From Sphingomonas paeninsulae (GTDB lineage: Bacteria; Pseudomonadota; Alphaproteobacteria; Sphingomonadales; Sphingomonadaceae), in assembly GCF_003660165.1 (NCBI RefSeq), contig NZ_CP032829.1, positions 1,625,001-1,689,000 of the forward strand: 64,000 bases of DNA, in the 5' to 3' direction. Every line of letters begins with the position of its first letter. Position 1 is the first letter of the stretch. The notes beneath the pieces were generated by a model, which ran no database searches, was not told the DNA's origin, and worked only from the letters and a program-made list of their open reading frames with translations. Made by a program: the position numbers and the translations under genes. Shown piece after piece: positions 1-11,104 of this stretch.

Positions 1-2300
<2,300 letters not shown>

Positions 2301-2442
2301 CGCCATCAATGACAGCTCTGTTGAGCTCCATTGCGGCATGGATAATCAATCGAAACGCCTATAATTGGTCAAGACTAACATCTTAAATGCACGGCATCGA
2401 TTTTAAGAACAACACAACACGTATAATGCGCCTGCTTCATAG

Positions 2443-2557
2443 CTTGGTGGCCATAGCGTTCGTGACCCACCCGATCCCATCTCGAACTCGGCCGTGAAAC
2501 CGAACAGCGCCGATGGTACTACCGCTCAAGCGTTGGAAGAGTAGGACGTCGCCAGGC
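2443..2557 (+). rRNA. 5S ribosomal RNA
   Basis: A sequence of about 115 bases follows the 23S gene after a spacer of about 140 bases. It has the standard 5S layout: a 5' arm (CTTGGTGGCCATAGCG), the CCCGATCCCATCTCGAACTC block of the loop B-C region, and a 3' arm ending GCCAGGC near the element end. Boundaries are good to a few bases. It belongs to the same rrn transcript as 23S and tRNA-fMet. Confidence 0.95.
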
Positions 2558-2636
2558 TTTGTAGCTGGCGCATCATATGTGCACGTTGTTCAAGAACCCA
2601 TTCACATGTTATTGCACCATACTTCACGTCGGTTGA

Positions 2637-2713
<77 letters not shown>

Positions 2714-2742
2714 ACCAAATTCCCAATATCCAACGCTTACAC

Positions 2743-2772
2743 AGGCTCAGACCAGCAGGTCCGGGCCTTTTT
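2743..2772 (+). terminator. Probable intrinsic terminator of the rRNA operon
   Basis: A hairpin with arms AGGC/GCCT and GACC/GGTC, separated by a small internal loop (TCA/CGG) and closed by AGCA, is followed directly by a run of five T. It begins 29 bases after the tRNA CCA end. The T-run and position support an intrinsic terminator for the rrn transcript. Confidence 0.75.
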
Positions 2773-2785
2773 CGAGTTTTCGGGC

Positions 2786-2797
2786 TGACCTGCTCCC
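2786..2797. repeat. IS terminal inverted repeat, transposase 3' side
   Basis: TGACCTGCTCCC matches the opposite end (TGACCGGCTCCC on the other strand) with one mismatch. Weaker similarity continues inward to a shared GCCACTG block. Confidence 0.7.
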
Positions 2798-2802
2798 TGT
2801 TT

Positions 2803-3902
2803 TTAGGCCACTGATAAATTAGCTTCGGTTTCCCCATGCCCCTGGCGAGGGCGGTTGGTAAACTCAGCGGGTGCCAACCCGCCAAGGCTGCTGTGCGGAC
2901 GAACGGTGTTGTAGTCCGTCCGCCATGCCTCGATGATCCGTCTCGCCGCAGCAAGCGATCGGAACAGGTGTTTCGTTCAGGCACTCGTCGCGTAAGCGAC
3001 CATTGAACGATTCCACAAAGCCATTCTGCTGCGGCTTTCCGGGTGCGATGTAATGCCACTCGACGCCCGTGTCCTGGCACCAGGCCAGAACGGCGTGACT
3101 GGTCAGTTCGGTCCCATTGTCGCTGACCACCGTACACGGCAGTCCGCGACGTTCGGCGATCGTTGCCAGCTCACGAACGACCCGCCGACCCGATAACGAT
3201 GTATCGACGATGCAGGCCAGACATTCCCGGCTATAGCCGTCAATGACGTTTAGCATTCGGAACCGCCGGCCGCAGGCCAATGCATCAATGCATCACTGAC
3301 AAAGTCGAGGCTCCATCGCTGGTTGGCCTCCTGCGGGATCGCCATCGGTGCCCGCGTGCCAAGCGCTCGCTTTCGCCAGCCACGTTTGCGCACCGTCAGT
3401 CGCTCCTCACGGTATAATCGATACACCTTCTTCAGGTTCATCACTTTGCCCTCTCGCTTTAGGAGGATCGCCAGACGGCGATAGCCGAACCGGCGTCGCT
3501 CGTTGGCGATTTCGCGCATCCGCAAACGCACAGCGTCGTCCTCCCCGCGTAGCGGCTCATATTGCCATGCCGACCGGTTGACCCCGATCAGCCTGCAGGC
3601 GCGACGCTTCCGAGAAGCCGTGATCGGCCATTAGCGTCTCTGTCCCAGCGTAGCGTTCCGCAAACAGGGTCAGTTTTTCCGAGCAGATCCTTCAACGCCG
3701 ACACGTTCAGCATCGGCTCTCGTCCTCGAGCGCCGGCAACCGCACGGGGTCGGACACCTACAGGCCGCCGTACTTCGACTTCCGGCTGTAAAAGGCCGCA
3801 TCGCTGATCCCATACTTGCAACAAAGGTCGGCAGCTTTCACGCCAGCTTCATGCTTGCGCAACACCAATGATCTGATTCTCGGTAAATCGACCTCGCCGC
3901 AT
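2803..3902 (-). pseudogene. IS3-family transposase orfA/orfB, multiply frameshifted
   Basis: orfA begins at the ATG at 3902 (reading RRGRFTENQIIGV), shifts frame almost at once, and continues with a helix-turn-helix part (AADLCCKYGISDAAFY). A further shift follows LKDLLGK. orfB carries the DDE integrase domain ([47 protein letters not shown]), ending at the stop at 2803. Breaks in orfB include an 8-bp tandem duplication (AATGCATC twice, 3279-3294) between SLDFVSDA and the CGRRFRM segment, and a one-base change near 2977 after DECLNET. With at least four breaks it cannot make active transposase. Confidence 0.88.
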
Positions 3903-3949
3903 CACTCGTCTCCATTCGACAAGCAAACTTCCCAGTGGCATGAATTATT

Positions 3950-3961
3950 GGGAGCCGGTCA
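3950..3961. repeat. IS terminal inverted repeat, transposase 5' side
   Basis: This is the outer end of the element, upstream of orfA; read on the minus strand it is TGACCGGCTCCC, pairing with 2786-2797 with one mismatch. Confidence 0.7.
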
Positions 3962-4414
3962 TTATCTTTGGGGGTTAAATCCTGCATCCAGACAGGAGAT
4001 ACTCATGGCCATCAAGGGTCTTCAGGACCGTTACGCCAGCATCCGCGCCGCGATTACGAAATGACCGAGGGCGTAGGCTTCTATCTGCTTGTTTGCTCCA
4101 AAGGTTCCAAACTCTGACAATTCAAATACTGTTGGACAGCAAGGGGAGGCTGCTGGCGCTCGTTGGCTATCCTGATCTTGGGCTTGGCGATGCTCCGCGG
4201 TTCGGCGTGATAGTCCACAGAGCGATATTGGCTATCGCGGTCCGATGATGGATGAGTCCTTCGGACGGACGCCGCATGACGAGGGCTTTTGCAAGGCGGC
4301 GAGCGCCAGATCACGATGCAGACGGTCGCCGGCGGCAACTTTGCGTATCTTGAACTGGGTTAAACCAGAGTTTGCGCAGTGGCGGGAAACCTAGCCGGTT
4401 TATCTCTTTTATTC
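3962..4414. other. No convincing gene; possible gene relics
   Basis: About 450 bases between the IS remnant and the MliC-like gene. A 19-codon ORF (4005-4064, plus strand, MAIKGLQDRYASIRAAITK) has a good Shine-Dalgarno (AGGAGA) and an ATG, but stops at once. It could be the stub of a gene whose remainder has been lost. An 85-codon minus-strand ORF (4081-4338) has no recognisable motif, and its composition looks non-coding. I see no RNA gene or clear terminator here. Confidence 0.4.
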
Positions 4415-4807
4415 TCAATTGGCCTTGCATTGGGTCGAGATATGACCAGGCCGTTTAAATGTTACCTGCTCACCGTTCCCGCTGAGGACATATCCCTGAC
4501 CGGCATAGGGCTCGCCGCGCTCGGCAGACGTCATCACGACGGTCTCCGTATTATTATTGGTGGCCAGTTCCGCCAAGATGTCGTCGTCCATAAAGCTCAC
4601 CTGAACGATCCGTGCGTCCTGGCAAAGGTAACGCCGACTGAATTTGACCAATGGCTCTAAGGAAGAAATTTCCGATGTGACATCTTCGTAATCGGCGCTT
4701 CGATTAAAGGACGTGGAAGGGATGCCATCAGACGACTTTCCGCATCCGTTTAGTCCCGTGCCTCCCATGCATAAGACGGATATCGAGATGAGTCTCCATT
4801 TTAACAT
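4415..4807 (-). CDS. MliC-like lipoprotein (putative lysozyme inhibitor)
   Basis: The product is a 130-residue lipoprotein precursor. I start it at the ATG at 4807 (MLKWRLISISVL), one base after the Pal stop codon, because this gives a clean signal peptide with lipobox LNGC and lipidated Cys22; a longer in-frame start at 4834 would bury the signal. The mature part has the small beta-barrel pattern of the MliC/PliC lysozyme-inhibitor family: an early Y-L-C, a run of short strands, a late GQGYVLSG turn, and a C-terminal Cys that could pair with the first. Similarity is by pattern only and the family is short and variable. The spacing suggests co-transcription with the upstream pal gene. Confidence 0.6.
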   Translation of the reverse strand: MLKWRLISISVLCMGGTGLNGCGKSSDGIPSTSFNRSADYEDVTSEISSLEPLVKFSRRYLCQDARIVQVSFMDDDILAELATNNNTETVVMTSAERGEPYAGQGYVLSGNGEQVTFKRPGHISTQCKAN

Positions 4808-4808
4808 C

Positions 4809-5330
4809 TCAAAAGCCCTCGGGGGCGAGAACAACGCTCACGGCGCGTCTATTCTGCGCAAAGGATTCGCCATCGGACCCTGTCGCTTCGGGTCTTTCCT
4901 TTCCATATGAGATAGTGCGCAGTTTGTCGGGCGAGATACCGAGGCCTGCAACGAAGTTAGCAACTGCGACAGCACGTCGTTCGCCAAGAGCAAGATTATA
5001 GTTTCGCGTTCCGCGCTCGTCGCAATGGCCCTCTATCATGAACGAAATGGAGGGGTTTTGCCGCAACCAACCGGCTTGGCGTGTCAGGATTTCTCTTGCT
5101 TCATTTGACAGAGCCGAGGAGTCGAGGTCGAACAGAATCCGATCAGCACCTGCAGCGGAAATTAATGCGTTTTGAAGTCGAGCTAGCGCATCGTGTGTGT
5201 CGTCTATTGGCGTATTCCCCGCTGGTGCAACAGGGGAGAGCATACCGATTGCCCCTTGCGTGGTTTTTTTTGTGCACCCCGAAATTGCGAGGCTCGCGAC
5301 GAGAATCGCGACTATGAACTTGCGCGCCAT
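4809..5330 (-). CDS. pal: Peptidoglycan-associated lipoprotein (Pal/OmpA family)
   Basis: 173 residues. The signal peptide ends in lipobox ISGC (lipidated Cys19). The C-terminal half is an OmpA-like peptidoglycan-binding domain: ILFDLDSSAL, then IEGHCDERGTRNYNLALGE and RRAVAVANFV, ending with a second Arg-rich strand (NRRAVSV). Family members sit in the outer membrane facing the periplasm and hold it to the cell wall, usually with TolB. No tolQRAB genes are adjacent, so this may be a second, stand-alone Pal rather than the Tol-Pal copy. It is followed by a small lipoprotein gene with a one-base gap. Confidence 0.88.
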   Translation of the reverse strand: MARKFIVAILVASLAISGCTKKTTQGAIGMLSPVAPAGNTPIDDTHDALARLQNALISAAGADRILFDLDSSALSNEAREILTRQAGWLRQNPSISFMIEGHCDERGTRNYNLALGERRAVAVANFVAGLGISPDKLRTISYGKERPEATGSDGESFAQNRRAVSVVLAPEGF

Positions 5331-5559
5331 TGACTGCCCCTATTGCTCTTTTGTGAGTCGATAGGACGGCAAATCGGTGGGCGTTATTATAGCTTTTATA
5401 TGCATGGACCGAGTATAGCGAAGGTTGCAAAAAGGCACCGCTCAGCGAAGCCCGAACGCCTCAAAGCACAATGAGGTCAGTCGCTGGACACATACTGCAG
5501 CGGTGGGTTTACTCGCTCCCAGACTGAGTTCACCGCTGCAGACCAGAAAGAGAATTGAT

Positions 5560-7068
5560 GTGAACGGCTCAGTGATCGGTGGTATCAAATCCGAACGAGC
5601 TCTTTTTTCCAGGTTTAATCTCCATCTGAGCGTCGGCGAATTTTTGGCTACCCTTCTTATCGTCGGGGTATCATCGGGCGCGGGGATTGCCGCACGGCCA
5701 GAGTTGGGCGAAGTCGCGTCTGCCCTGATATTTGTTTTGGGCATCACTTTTGCGGGCGCGCTATGTGGCTTGGCGGCGGCTCTTTTGGCATCGATAGCGG
5801 CCTTCCTGCTCTTCAACTTCTATCTTGCCGAGCCGATACTCACCTTCAGACTGGCCAGCGGTAGCGACGTTGCCACGCTACTTGTTTTTAATCTTTGCGC
5901 GGTCATTACCGGGGTTCTGGCGGGACGTCTGAACGATCAGGCGCGGGCGGCGCGATTGAGTAACGGCCACCTTGCCGGTTTGCTTGCGACGAGCGAGGCG
6001 CTTCAGTCGGCGGTACGTATCGAAGATGTTGCCGCATTTGTAACTTCGACCGCCCCTGTCAAACTGGGGTTAGCCATGGACCTTTTTCAAGCGATCGATG
6101 GCGAACTGAGAGCGCTGAGCGAGGTTGAGATAGAGGCTTCGCTGGATATGGCGCGATTTGCGCTGATTCATGGCGAAGTCCATGAAGGTGCAGCCACAGG
6201 TCGACGTCTCAACGGCAGCAATGGGCCGCTTGGTGTCATGGTTGTCGCAGGAGTCGATGGGCATGACCCCACGCCAGAGTTTTCTGCGGCGCTGGGCAAT
6301 GTCATGGCACTCGCTCTTGAGAGAGCGGCGCTGTCACGCGGGTTGGCCGAGCGCCGGGCCGCCGCGCGTACGGAAGAACTCAAGACTGCGCTCCTTTCCT
6401 CCGTGAGCCATGATTTCAGGACGCCGCTGACGGCTATCAGTGCCTCTGCCTCCAGCCTGATCGAATTTCGTGATCAACTCGATCCGACGACGAGCGCAAA
6501 ACTACTTCGCGGGATTGTCGAGGAGTGCGAGCGCCTCAATCGCTTTACTGCAAATTTGCTGGAAATGAGCCGACTGGAAGTGGGACAGGGTCCGACGCAT
6601 CCCCAGGTTTTGGGCGTTGCGGATATGATTGGCGCTGTTATTTCCCGCGTCAGGATGCGTGCGGGCTCGCGAAAAATCGTCAAGGCGGCGATCGAAGCCA
6701 ATTTGCTAGTTTTGGCCGACGCCGCGCTTTTCGAGCTGGTCCTTGTCAATGTGATGGAGAATGCAATCTTGTACAGCGACGACGACACACAAATCCTAGT
6801 GTCCGCGATCGAGGAAGATAGCACATGTGTGGTGGTCATAGCGGATGAAGGTGAAGGCATCCCAGCGCGGGATCTGGATCGCGTTTTCGAGCGCTTCGTG
6901 CGCGTGTCTAGAGCAGAGGCTTCGCCACATGGCAGTGGCCTTGGTCTTGCTATCGCTCGGGGTTTTGTTGAAGCTCTTGGGGGTAAGATATTTGCAGAGA
7001 TTCCCGGGATCAATGGTCGCGGAACCCGCATTGTTATCCGACTTCCTTTGGCTGAACCTTCAGCATGA
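5560..7068 (+). CDS. KdpD-like sensor histidine kinase lacking the KdpD sensor domain
   Basis: About 502 residues from a GTG at 5560, preceded by AGAAAGAG; an in-frame TTG at 5425 would add 45 residues with no recognisable feature. The first part is a DUF4118 four-helix membrane domain with the signature FLLFNFYLAEPILTF. A GAF-like stretch follows, then a HisKA domain with the H-box SSVSHDFRTPL (His284 from this start) and an HATPase domain (MENAILYSDDD, DEGEGIP, GSGLGLAIARGF). The roughly 400-residue N-terminal KdpD and Usp domains of E. coli KdpD are missing. It overlaps the response-regulator gene by four bases (ATGA), so the two are co-translated. No kdpFABC lies nearby. Confidence 0.9.
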   Translation: MNGSVIGGIKSERALFSRFNLHLSVGEFLATLLIVGVSSGAGIAARPELGEVASALIFVLGITFAGALCGLAAALLASIAAFLLFNFYLAEPILTFRLASGSDVATLLVFNLCAVITGVLAGRLNDQARAARLSNGHLAGLLATSEALQSAVRIEDVAAFVTSTAPVKLGLAMDLFQAIDGELRALSEVEIEASLDMARFALIHGEVHEGAATGRRLNGSNGPLGVMVVAGVDGHDPTPEFSAALGNVMALALERAALSRGLAERRAAARTEELKTALLSSVSHDFRTPLTAISASASSLIEFRDQLDPTTSAKLLRGIVEECERLNRFTANLLEMSRLEVGQGPTHPQVLGVADMIGAVISRVRMRAGSRKIVKAAIEANLLVLADAALFELVLVNVMENAILYSDDDTQILVSAIEEDSTCVVVIADEGEGIPARDLDRVFERFVRVSRAEASPHGSGLGLAIARGFVEALGGKIFAEIPGINGRGTRIVIRLPLAEPSA

Positions 7069-7781
7069 GTAACCGGCATATTCTTATAGTCGATGACGAA
7101 CCGTCTTTGCTTGCGGTGCTTGAACCGGTGTTGTGTGCGGCCGGCTACCGTGTGACGACTGCAATCAACGGCCGCGCAGCTTTGGTTGCCGATGATACCT
7201 ATGCACCTGATCTGATACTACTCGATCTTGGGTTGCCCGATCTGGACGGAAAGAAAATCATTCAGCGGCTTCGATTACGCCGCGATGTCCCAATTATCGT
7301 TATTTCGGCACGCCATCAGGAATCCGAAAAGATCGCCGCCCTTGACGAGGGAGCCGATGATTATGTCGATAAGCCGTTTGAAATCGGCGAACTGATGGCG
7401 CGTATCCGTGCTTCGTTTCGGAGGCGCTCGGCCATGAATGCCGAAACCAACAATTATCAGGCGGGCCCATTAGCAATCGACTATGCTTCATCCCTAGTCA
7501 CGATCGACGGACAAACCGTCAAGCTTTCTCCTAAAGAGCACGATCTGCTCGTTACTTTGGCAAGAAGCGCTGGGCAGGTCGTCACTCACAAACGTCTTCT
7601 TGCAGCGGGTTGGCCTGATGGGACAGCTGACACACAGTATTTGCGAGTTTACATCGGATTACTTCGACAAAAGATCGAAGAAGACCCCGGCGACCCTCGC
7701 CTCATACTGACCGAACCGGGCGTGGGTTACAGGCTGTTAGGCGGATCGGTACCCGATCGATTGCGTTGTCGTACTGACTGA
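7065..7781 (+). CDS. KdpE-like response regulator, OmpR family
   Basis: 238 residues. The receiver domain has the acidic pair DDE (residues 10-12), the phospho-acceptor Asp54 in LLDLGLPD, and the DKPF lysine motif. The second half is an OmpR/PhoB winged-helix DNA-binding domain (KLSPKEHDLLVTLA, DTQYLRVYIGLLRQKIE, TEPGVGYRL), a form close to KdpE. The start codon overlaps the stop of the kinase gene, giving one functional pair. The target is unknown; without kdp transport genes next to it, potassium control is only a possibility based on family resemblance. Confidence 0.9.
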   Translation: MSNRHILIVDDEPSLLAVLEPVLCAAGYRVTTAINGRAALVADDTYAPDLILLDLGLPDLDGKKIIQRLRLRRDVPIIVISARHQESEKIAALDEGADDYVDKPFEIGELMARIRASFRRRSAMNAETNNYQAGPLAIDYASSLVTIDGQTVKLSPKEHDLLVTLARSAGQVVTHKRLLAAGWPDGTADTQYLRVYIGLLRQKIEEDPGDPRLILTEPGVGYRLLGGSVPDRLRCRTD

Positions 7782-7955
7782 TTGAATCGATGACGAACAT
7801 GGGGATATCGACACTTGTCGCGGTGGCTCGCATTGTTGCGTAGAATATTCATGCGCTCGCCGACTGCAGGACTCTTCCAAACCGATTGCTGGTTAAGTTA
7901 GCTGCCCTTCCCAAAACCCTCTGGATAATAGTCGATGCTGATCGGAGATTACCAT

Positions 7956-8801
7956 TTAAAGTGGGAGAACATCGTTTTCGAGGCAGACATTTTGCGACAC
8001 CCTAAGCTGTCGTTGACGAAAGCTTGATGGTGCTTCGCCGACGAGTTTTGCAAAGACATGTGCAAACGCGCTGAGCGAGGCATATCCGACATCCGCAGCT
8101 ACGGCCGTCACCCGGCGACCATCGCTCAGCAGCCCCATTGCCATCATGATGCGCGCCTGACTAAGCCACATCTGCCAGCCCATGCTCGCTTCTTTTGCGA
8201 AAGAGCGTCGGAAGGATCGTTCGGACATGCCAGCGGCGGCGATCGCGCCCGATTGAGTCGCGCCAGCGAGATCGGCAACGGCATAGTCCATCGCGCGCAG
8301 GATTGCCGGATGATCCGCACTCGGAAGATATAGTGGCAGTTCGGCTTCCAGCCATTCGCCACACAGAAGAGCAAGCGTTTGCAGAAAGCTGGCGGCAAGG
8401 GGGTTGGTTTCGCTGGTACCAAGTGGCCAGCGGGTTGCGTGCAGGATCATCTCTCGCATCAGCGGACTCGCGACGAGGATCCGCACGCGTCCGGAATTGT
8501 CGGGCACGACGTTGGGCGAAAAATAGAGTGACGCCCCCGTCGCGTCTGAGATGAGCGTCCGATGACGCGCTCCGGCGGGTATCCAGGCAGCCCGGCCAGT
8601 TGGTAGCACATGGCGCCCGTGCGCGGTTTCGATTTGAGTGGGGCCGTCCATGGCGAAGATCAGTTGGTGATAGTCGTGCGTGTGCCAATCGTAGAACGTG
8701 TTCGACGCGCCATCGATAAATGCAAAACCGATGCCGGTGGGCCGCTGGAGACCATAAGATTCCAAGGCGTCGCGGGTTTCTTCGCTACTGAGAGATCTCA
8801 T
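7956..8801 (-). CDS. AraC-family transcriptional regulator with cupin sensor domain
   Basis: 281 residues. The N-terminal half (about residues 40-110) is a small beta-barrel of the AraC/cupin type, with a metal-site-like HTHDYHQ and the repeat RAAWIPAGARHRT. The C-terminal 100 residues form the double helix-turn-helix: AAAGMSERSFRRSFAKEASMGWQMWLSQARI, then VAADVGYASLSAFAHVFAKLVGEAPSSFR. The latter matches the AraC signature. It is transcribed away from the adjacent methyltransferase gene, with about 90 bases between the starts, so that gene is the obvious candidate target. Confidence 0.88.
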   Translation of the reverse strand: MRSLSSEETRDALESYGLQRPTGIGFAFIDGASNTFYDWHTHDYHQLIFAMDGPTQIETAHGRHVLPTGRAAWIPAGARHRTLISDATGASLYFSPNVVPDNSGRVRILVASPLMREMILHATRWPLGTSETNPLAASFLQTLALLCGEWLEAELPLYLPSADHPAILRAMDYAVADLAGATQSGAIAAAGMSERSFRRSFAKEASMGWQMWLSQARIMMAMGLLSDGRRVTAVAADVGYASLSAFAHVFAKLVGEAPSSFRQRQLRVSQNVCLENDVLPL

Positions 8802-8889
8802 GGCCGATATCCGTTGATGAAAGACCGGTAGTCGTTAGCCGGCCATAGGCAGACCCGCTATCCCTTGCTCGAGCAACAAGGAGAGCGAC

Positions 8890-9648
8890 ATGACCATGAG
8901 CGAACACAATCAGCGGGTCGTTGACCAATTCACTCGTTGGGCGAAACCCTTTGCGGACCTGCCGATCCATGCCGAGACGTCTGCAATGGCGTTGACGATT
9001 GCCGCTTGCGCGCCGACGCCGGACATGAACATCCTCGACGTGGCCTGTGGTCCCGGTATTCTCGCCTGCACGCTGGCGCAGCATGCTTGCCACGTAAGCG
9101 GCATCGATATCACGCCGGCGATGATCGCTCAGGCTCAGGCACGAGAGGCGGCCACAAGTCTTAAAAATCTAAAATGGTATGTTGGCGATGCGATGGCACT
9201 CCCATTTGAGGATGGTAGCTTCGACTGCGTGACCACGCGTTACAGCTTCCATCACATGCGCAATCCCGCCGCTTCGCTGTTGGAGATGAAACGAGTTTGC
9301 CGGGAAGGAGGCCGAATAGTTGTCATTGATGCTACGCCGTCACCCGATACGCAATCGGCTTATGATGAAATGGAACGGCTGCGTGATGCTTCGCATACCA
9401 GCGCACTCACGCTCGAACAGTTGCGGCGAATCGGGGCGGATGCCGAGTTGCGCGAGATTCTCGTCGATGGCTATCGGCTTGAGGCTTGCCTCGATACGCT
9501 TGCAGACGCCGAAGACATGCCAGCTCTGATCACTATGTTCGATACCGATATTGCTAGTGGCGCAGACCAGATTGGCGTGGACGCCAGGCATGTTGGTGAC
9601 GGGATCCACTTCCATTTTCCAGTGTCGATTGTGGCCTGGGAGTCGTAG
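8890..9648 (+). CDS. Class I SAM-dependent methyltransferase (UbiE/Methyltransf_11 type)
   Basis: 252 residues. The glycine-rich SAM-binding motif ILDVACGPGILA lies near residues 47-58. It is followed by a second acidic strand (HVSGIDITPAMIAQA) and the post-motif VGDAMALPFEDGSFDCVTTRYSFHHM, typical of small-molecule methyltransferases of the UbiE/BioC type. A strong Shine-Dalgarno (AAGGAG) precedes the ATG at 8890. The substrate cannot be read from the sequence. It is divergent from an AraC regulator and stands alone on its strand. Confidence 0.85.
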   Translation: MTMSEHNQRVVDQFTRWAKPFADLPIHAETSAMALTIAACAPTPDMNILDVACGPGILACTLAQHACHVSGIDITPAMIAQAQAREAATSLKNLKWYVGDAMALPFEDGSFDCVTTRYSFHHMRNPAASLLEMKRVCREGGRIVVIDATPSPDTQSAYDEMERLRDASHTSALTLEQLRRIGADAELREILVDGYRLEACLDTLADAEDMPALITMFDTDIASGADQIGVDARHVGDGIHFHFPVSIVAWES

Positions 9649-9758
9649 CTGGCTTGGCATGTCCGCTTTCGATGGATTGTTCCTCGGAAGTGGACAGTCC
9701 GTTGATCAATACCCGCTGTTTGGATGCGCCGGTTGAGGCCGCGCTAGCGCTCTCCGAA

Positions 9759-9781
9759 CTCGCTGCTCCTCAGGCAGCGAG
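9759..9781. terminator. Hairpin between convergent genes, possible bidirectional terminator
   Basis: A perfect 8-bp stem (CTCGCTGC/GCAGCGAG) with a 7-base loop sits between the ends of the methyltransferase and ABC ATPase genes. It lacks a T-run on either side, so intrinsic termination is uncertain. Confidence 0.4.
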
Positions 9782-9801
9782 CGACTGCTTCCGGAAGCGG
9801 C

Positions 9802-11094
9802 TCACGCTGGATTATCCAGGCTGAACAGGTCTGCATTCTCATCATAGGCGAAGACTTCGGCGTAGCGTCCCCATTGAATGACCGAGCGTAGAGTCTGGTC
9901 GGCATAATCCTCCGACATGAAATCCTCGAGTTCGTCGCGAAAGCGGCGCGCGGGGGCCTGATGCGTGGCACGGTCGTCGAGAACACGACGAATGTGAGTC
10001 ACGATCGGCACGTAATTCTGCAACTGCTGTGCAAAAAGATGCTTTCGTTGATCGACCTCGGCACCGGCATAGCGAAAAGCCGGCGGCAAGAGTTTCAGAT
10101 CGCCGCCTTCCAATTCGGCGAACCGCAGCAATTGCAGCACTTCAGCAATCGGAAACAGCTCATCTGCCTCATACTGCAACTCGCGTGCGAGTTGGGGCAG
10201 GTCGGCCTTACCGTTGTGCGGTGCGCCAACCACTGCTTCCATCAGGCCCGCAAGCGTGTTGGTCGAAACGCGGGGCAGGACCATCCCGATACCGGTTCCG
10301 GGAAATAGTCCCTCTCGCGGTTCACCGGGAGCTGCGCGTTGCGTCATCCGCACGTAAATGGCCTCTACCAACGCACGGAAGGCAGGTTCCTGCCGGTTGC
10401 GCGGCTGCGGCAGATCGACCTTGATCTCAGCAACCACCCGCCCGGGGTTTGATGAAAAGACAAGGATGCGGTCGCACATCAACACAGCTTCTTCGATGTT
10501 GTGCGTCACCATGAGGATCGACTTGATGGGCATCCGACCCTCTGACCAAAGATCAAGCAGGTCGGTTCGCAGCGTCTCTGCTGTCAGCACGTCGAGCGCG
10601 GAAAAAGGCTCGTCCATCAGCAGGATCGAAGGATCAACGACGAGGGCGCGGGCGAGGCCCACCCGCTGCCTCATGCCGCCCGACAATTCCTTTGGATAAG
10701 CGTTTTCAAAGCCATCAAGACCGATCATGTCGATGGCCGCCAGTGCACGTTTGCGACGGGTAGCTGGTGCAACCCGCTTGGCTTCAAGGCCGACTTCGAC
10801 GTTCTGCTGCACAGTCAGCCACGGAAACAGCGCAAAGCTCTGAAACACCATACTGACCGAACTGTCGGCATGGGGAAACGTAACGCTTCCGCCAGTTGGG
10901 GTAATCAGGCCCGCAATGGATCGAAGCAGGGTCGATTTACCTGACCCGGATCGCCCGAGCAGGCCGACAATCTCGTTGTCGAACAACGTCAGGTCGACAT
11001 CGTCCAGCACCAGGAGGTTATTCTCCCCTGCCTTGCCATAGAAATGCCGTACGTTGCGGACTTCGACGAGTGGATGATCCTGTATTGCGGTCAT
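9802..11094 (-). CDS. Nitrate/taurine-type ABC transporter ATPase with C-terminal AAA-associated domain
   Basis: 430 residues. The ABC domain has Walker A GRSGSGKST (47-55), the signature LSGGM (137-141) and Walker B ILLMDEP (157-163), with the NrtD/SsuB/TauB-like context. Beyond about residue 270 is an extra helical region (DLPQLARELQYEADELFPIAEVLQLL onward) matching the AAA-associated C-terminal domain seen in a subset of these ATPases. The gene starts 10 bases after the permease stop, so it is the last gene of the operon. No periplasmic binding protein gene is next to it, and the substrate cannot be named. Confidence 0.9.
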   Translation of the reverse strand: MTAIQDHPLVEVRNVRHFYGKAGENNLLVLDDVDLTLFDNEIVGLLGRSGSGKSTLLRSIAGLITPTGGSVTFPHADSSVSMVFQSFALFPWLTVQQNVEVGLEAKRVAPATRRKRALAAIDMIGLDGFENAYPKELSGGMRQRVGLARALVVDPSILLMDEPFSALDVLTAETLRTDLLDLWSEGRMPIKSILMVTHNIEEAVLMCDRILVFSSNPGRVVAEIKVDLPQPRNRQEPAFRALVEAIYVRMTQRAAPGEPREGLFPGTGIGMVLPRVSTNTLAGLMEAVVGAPHNGKADLPQLARELQYEADELFPIAEVLQLLRFAELEGGDLKLLPPAFRYAGAEVDQRKHLFAQQLQNYVPIVTHIRRVLDDRATHQAPARRFRDELEDFMSEDYADQTLRSVIQWGRYAEVFAYDENADLFSLDNPA

Positions 11095-11104
11095 ATCTTT
11101 TCTC

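Larger units (their letters stand above)
2786..3961 (-). mobile_element. Degenerate IS3-family element (IS407-type)
   Basis: The element is about 1,176 bp, bounded by imperfect terminal inverted repeats that begin TGACCTGCTCCC (plus strand, 2786) and TGACCGGCTCCC (minus strand, from 3961). Inside are orfA and orfB of an IS3-type transposase on the minus strand, both broken by several frameshifts. No matching 4-bp target duplication is visible (GGGC on one side, TTAT on the other), so the flanks have diverged or rearranged. It lies 14 bases after the rrn terminator. The length suits the IS407 group; the subgroup assignment comes from the ends and protein motifs, not from a search. Confidence 0.85.

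Noticed and set aside
4081-4338. 85-codon minus-strand ORF after the IS remnant
   Set aside because: No motif, no good ribosome site, and composition unlike the neighbours; probably chance.
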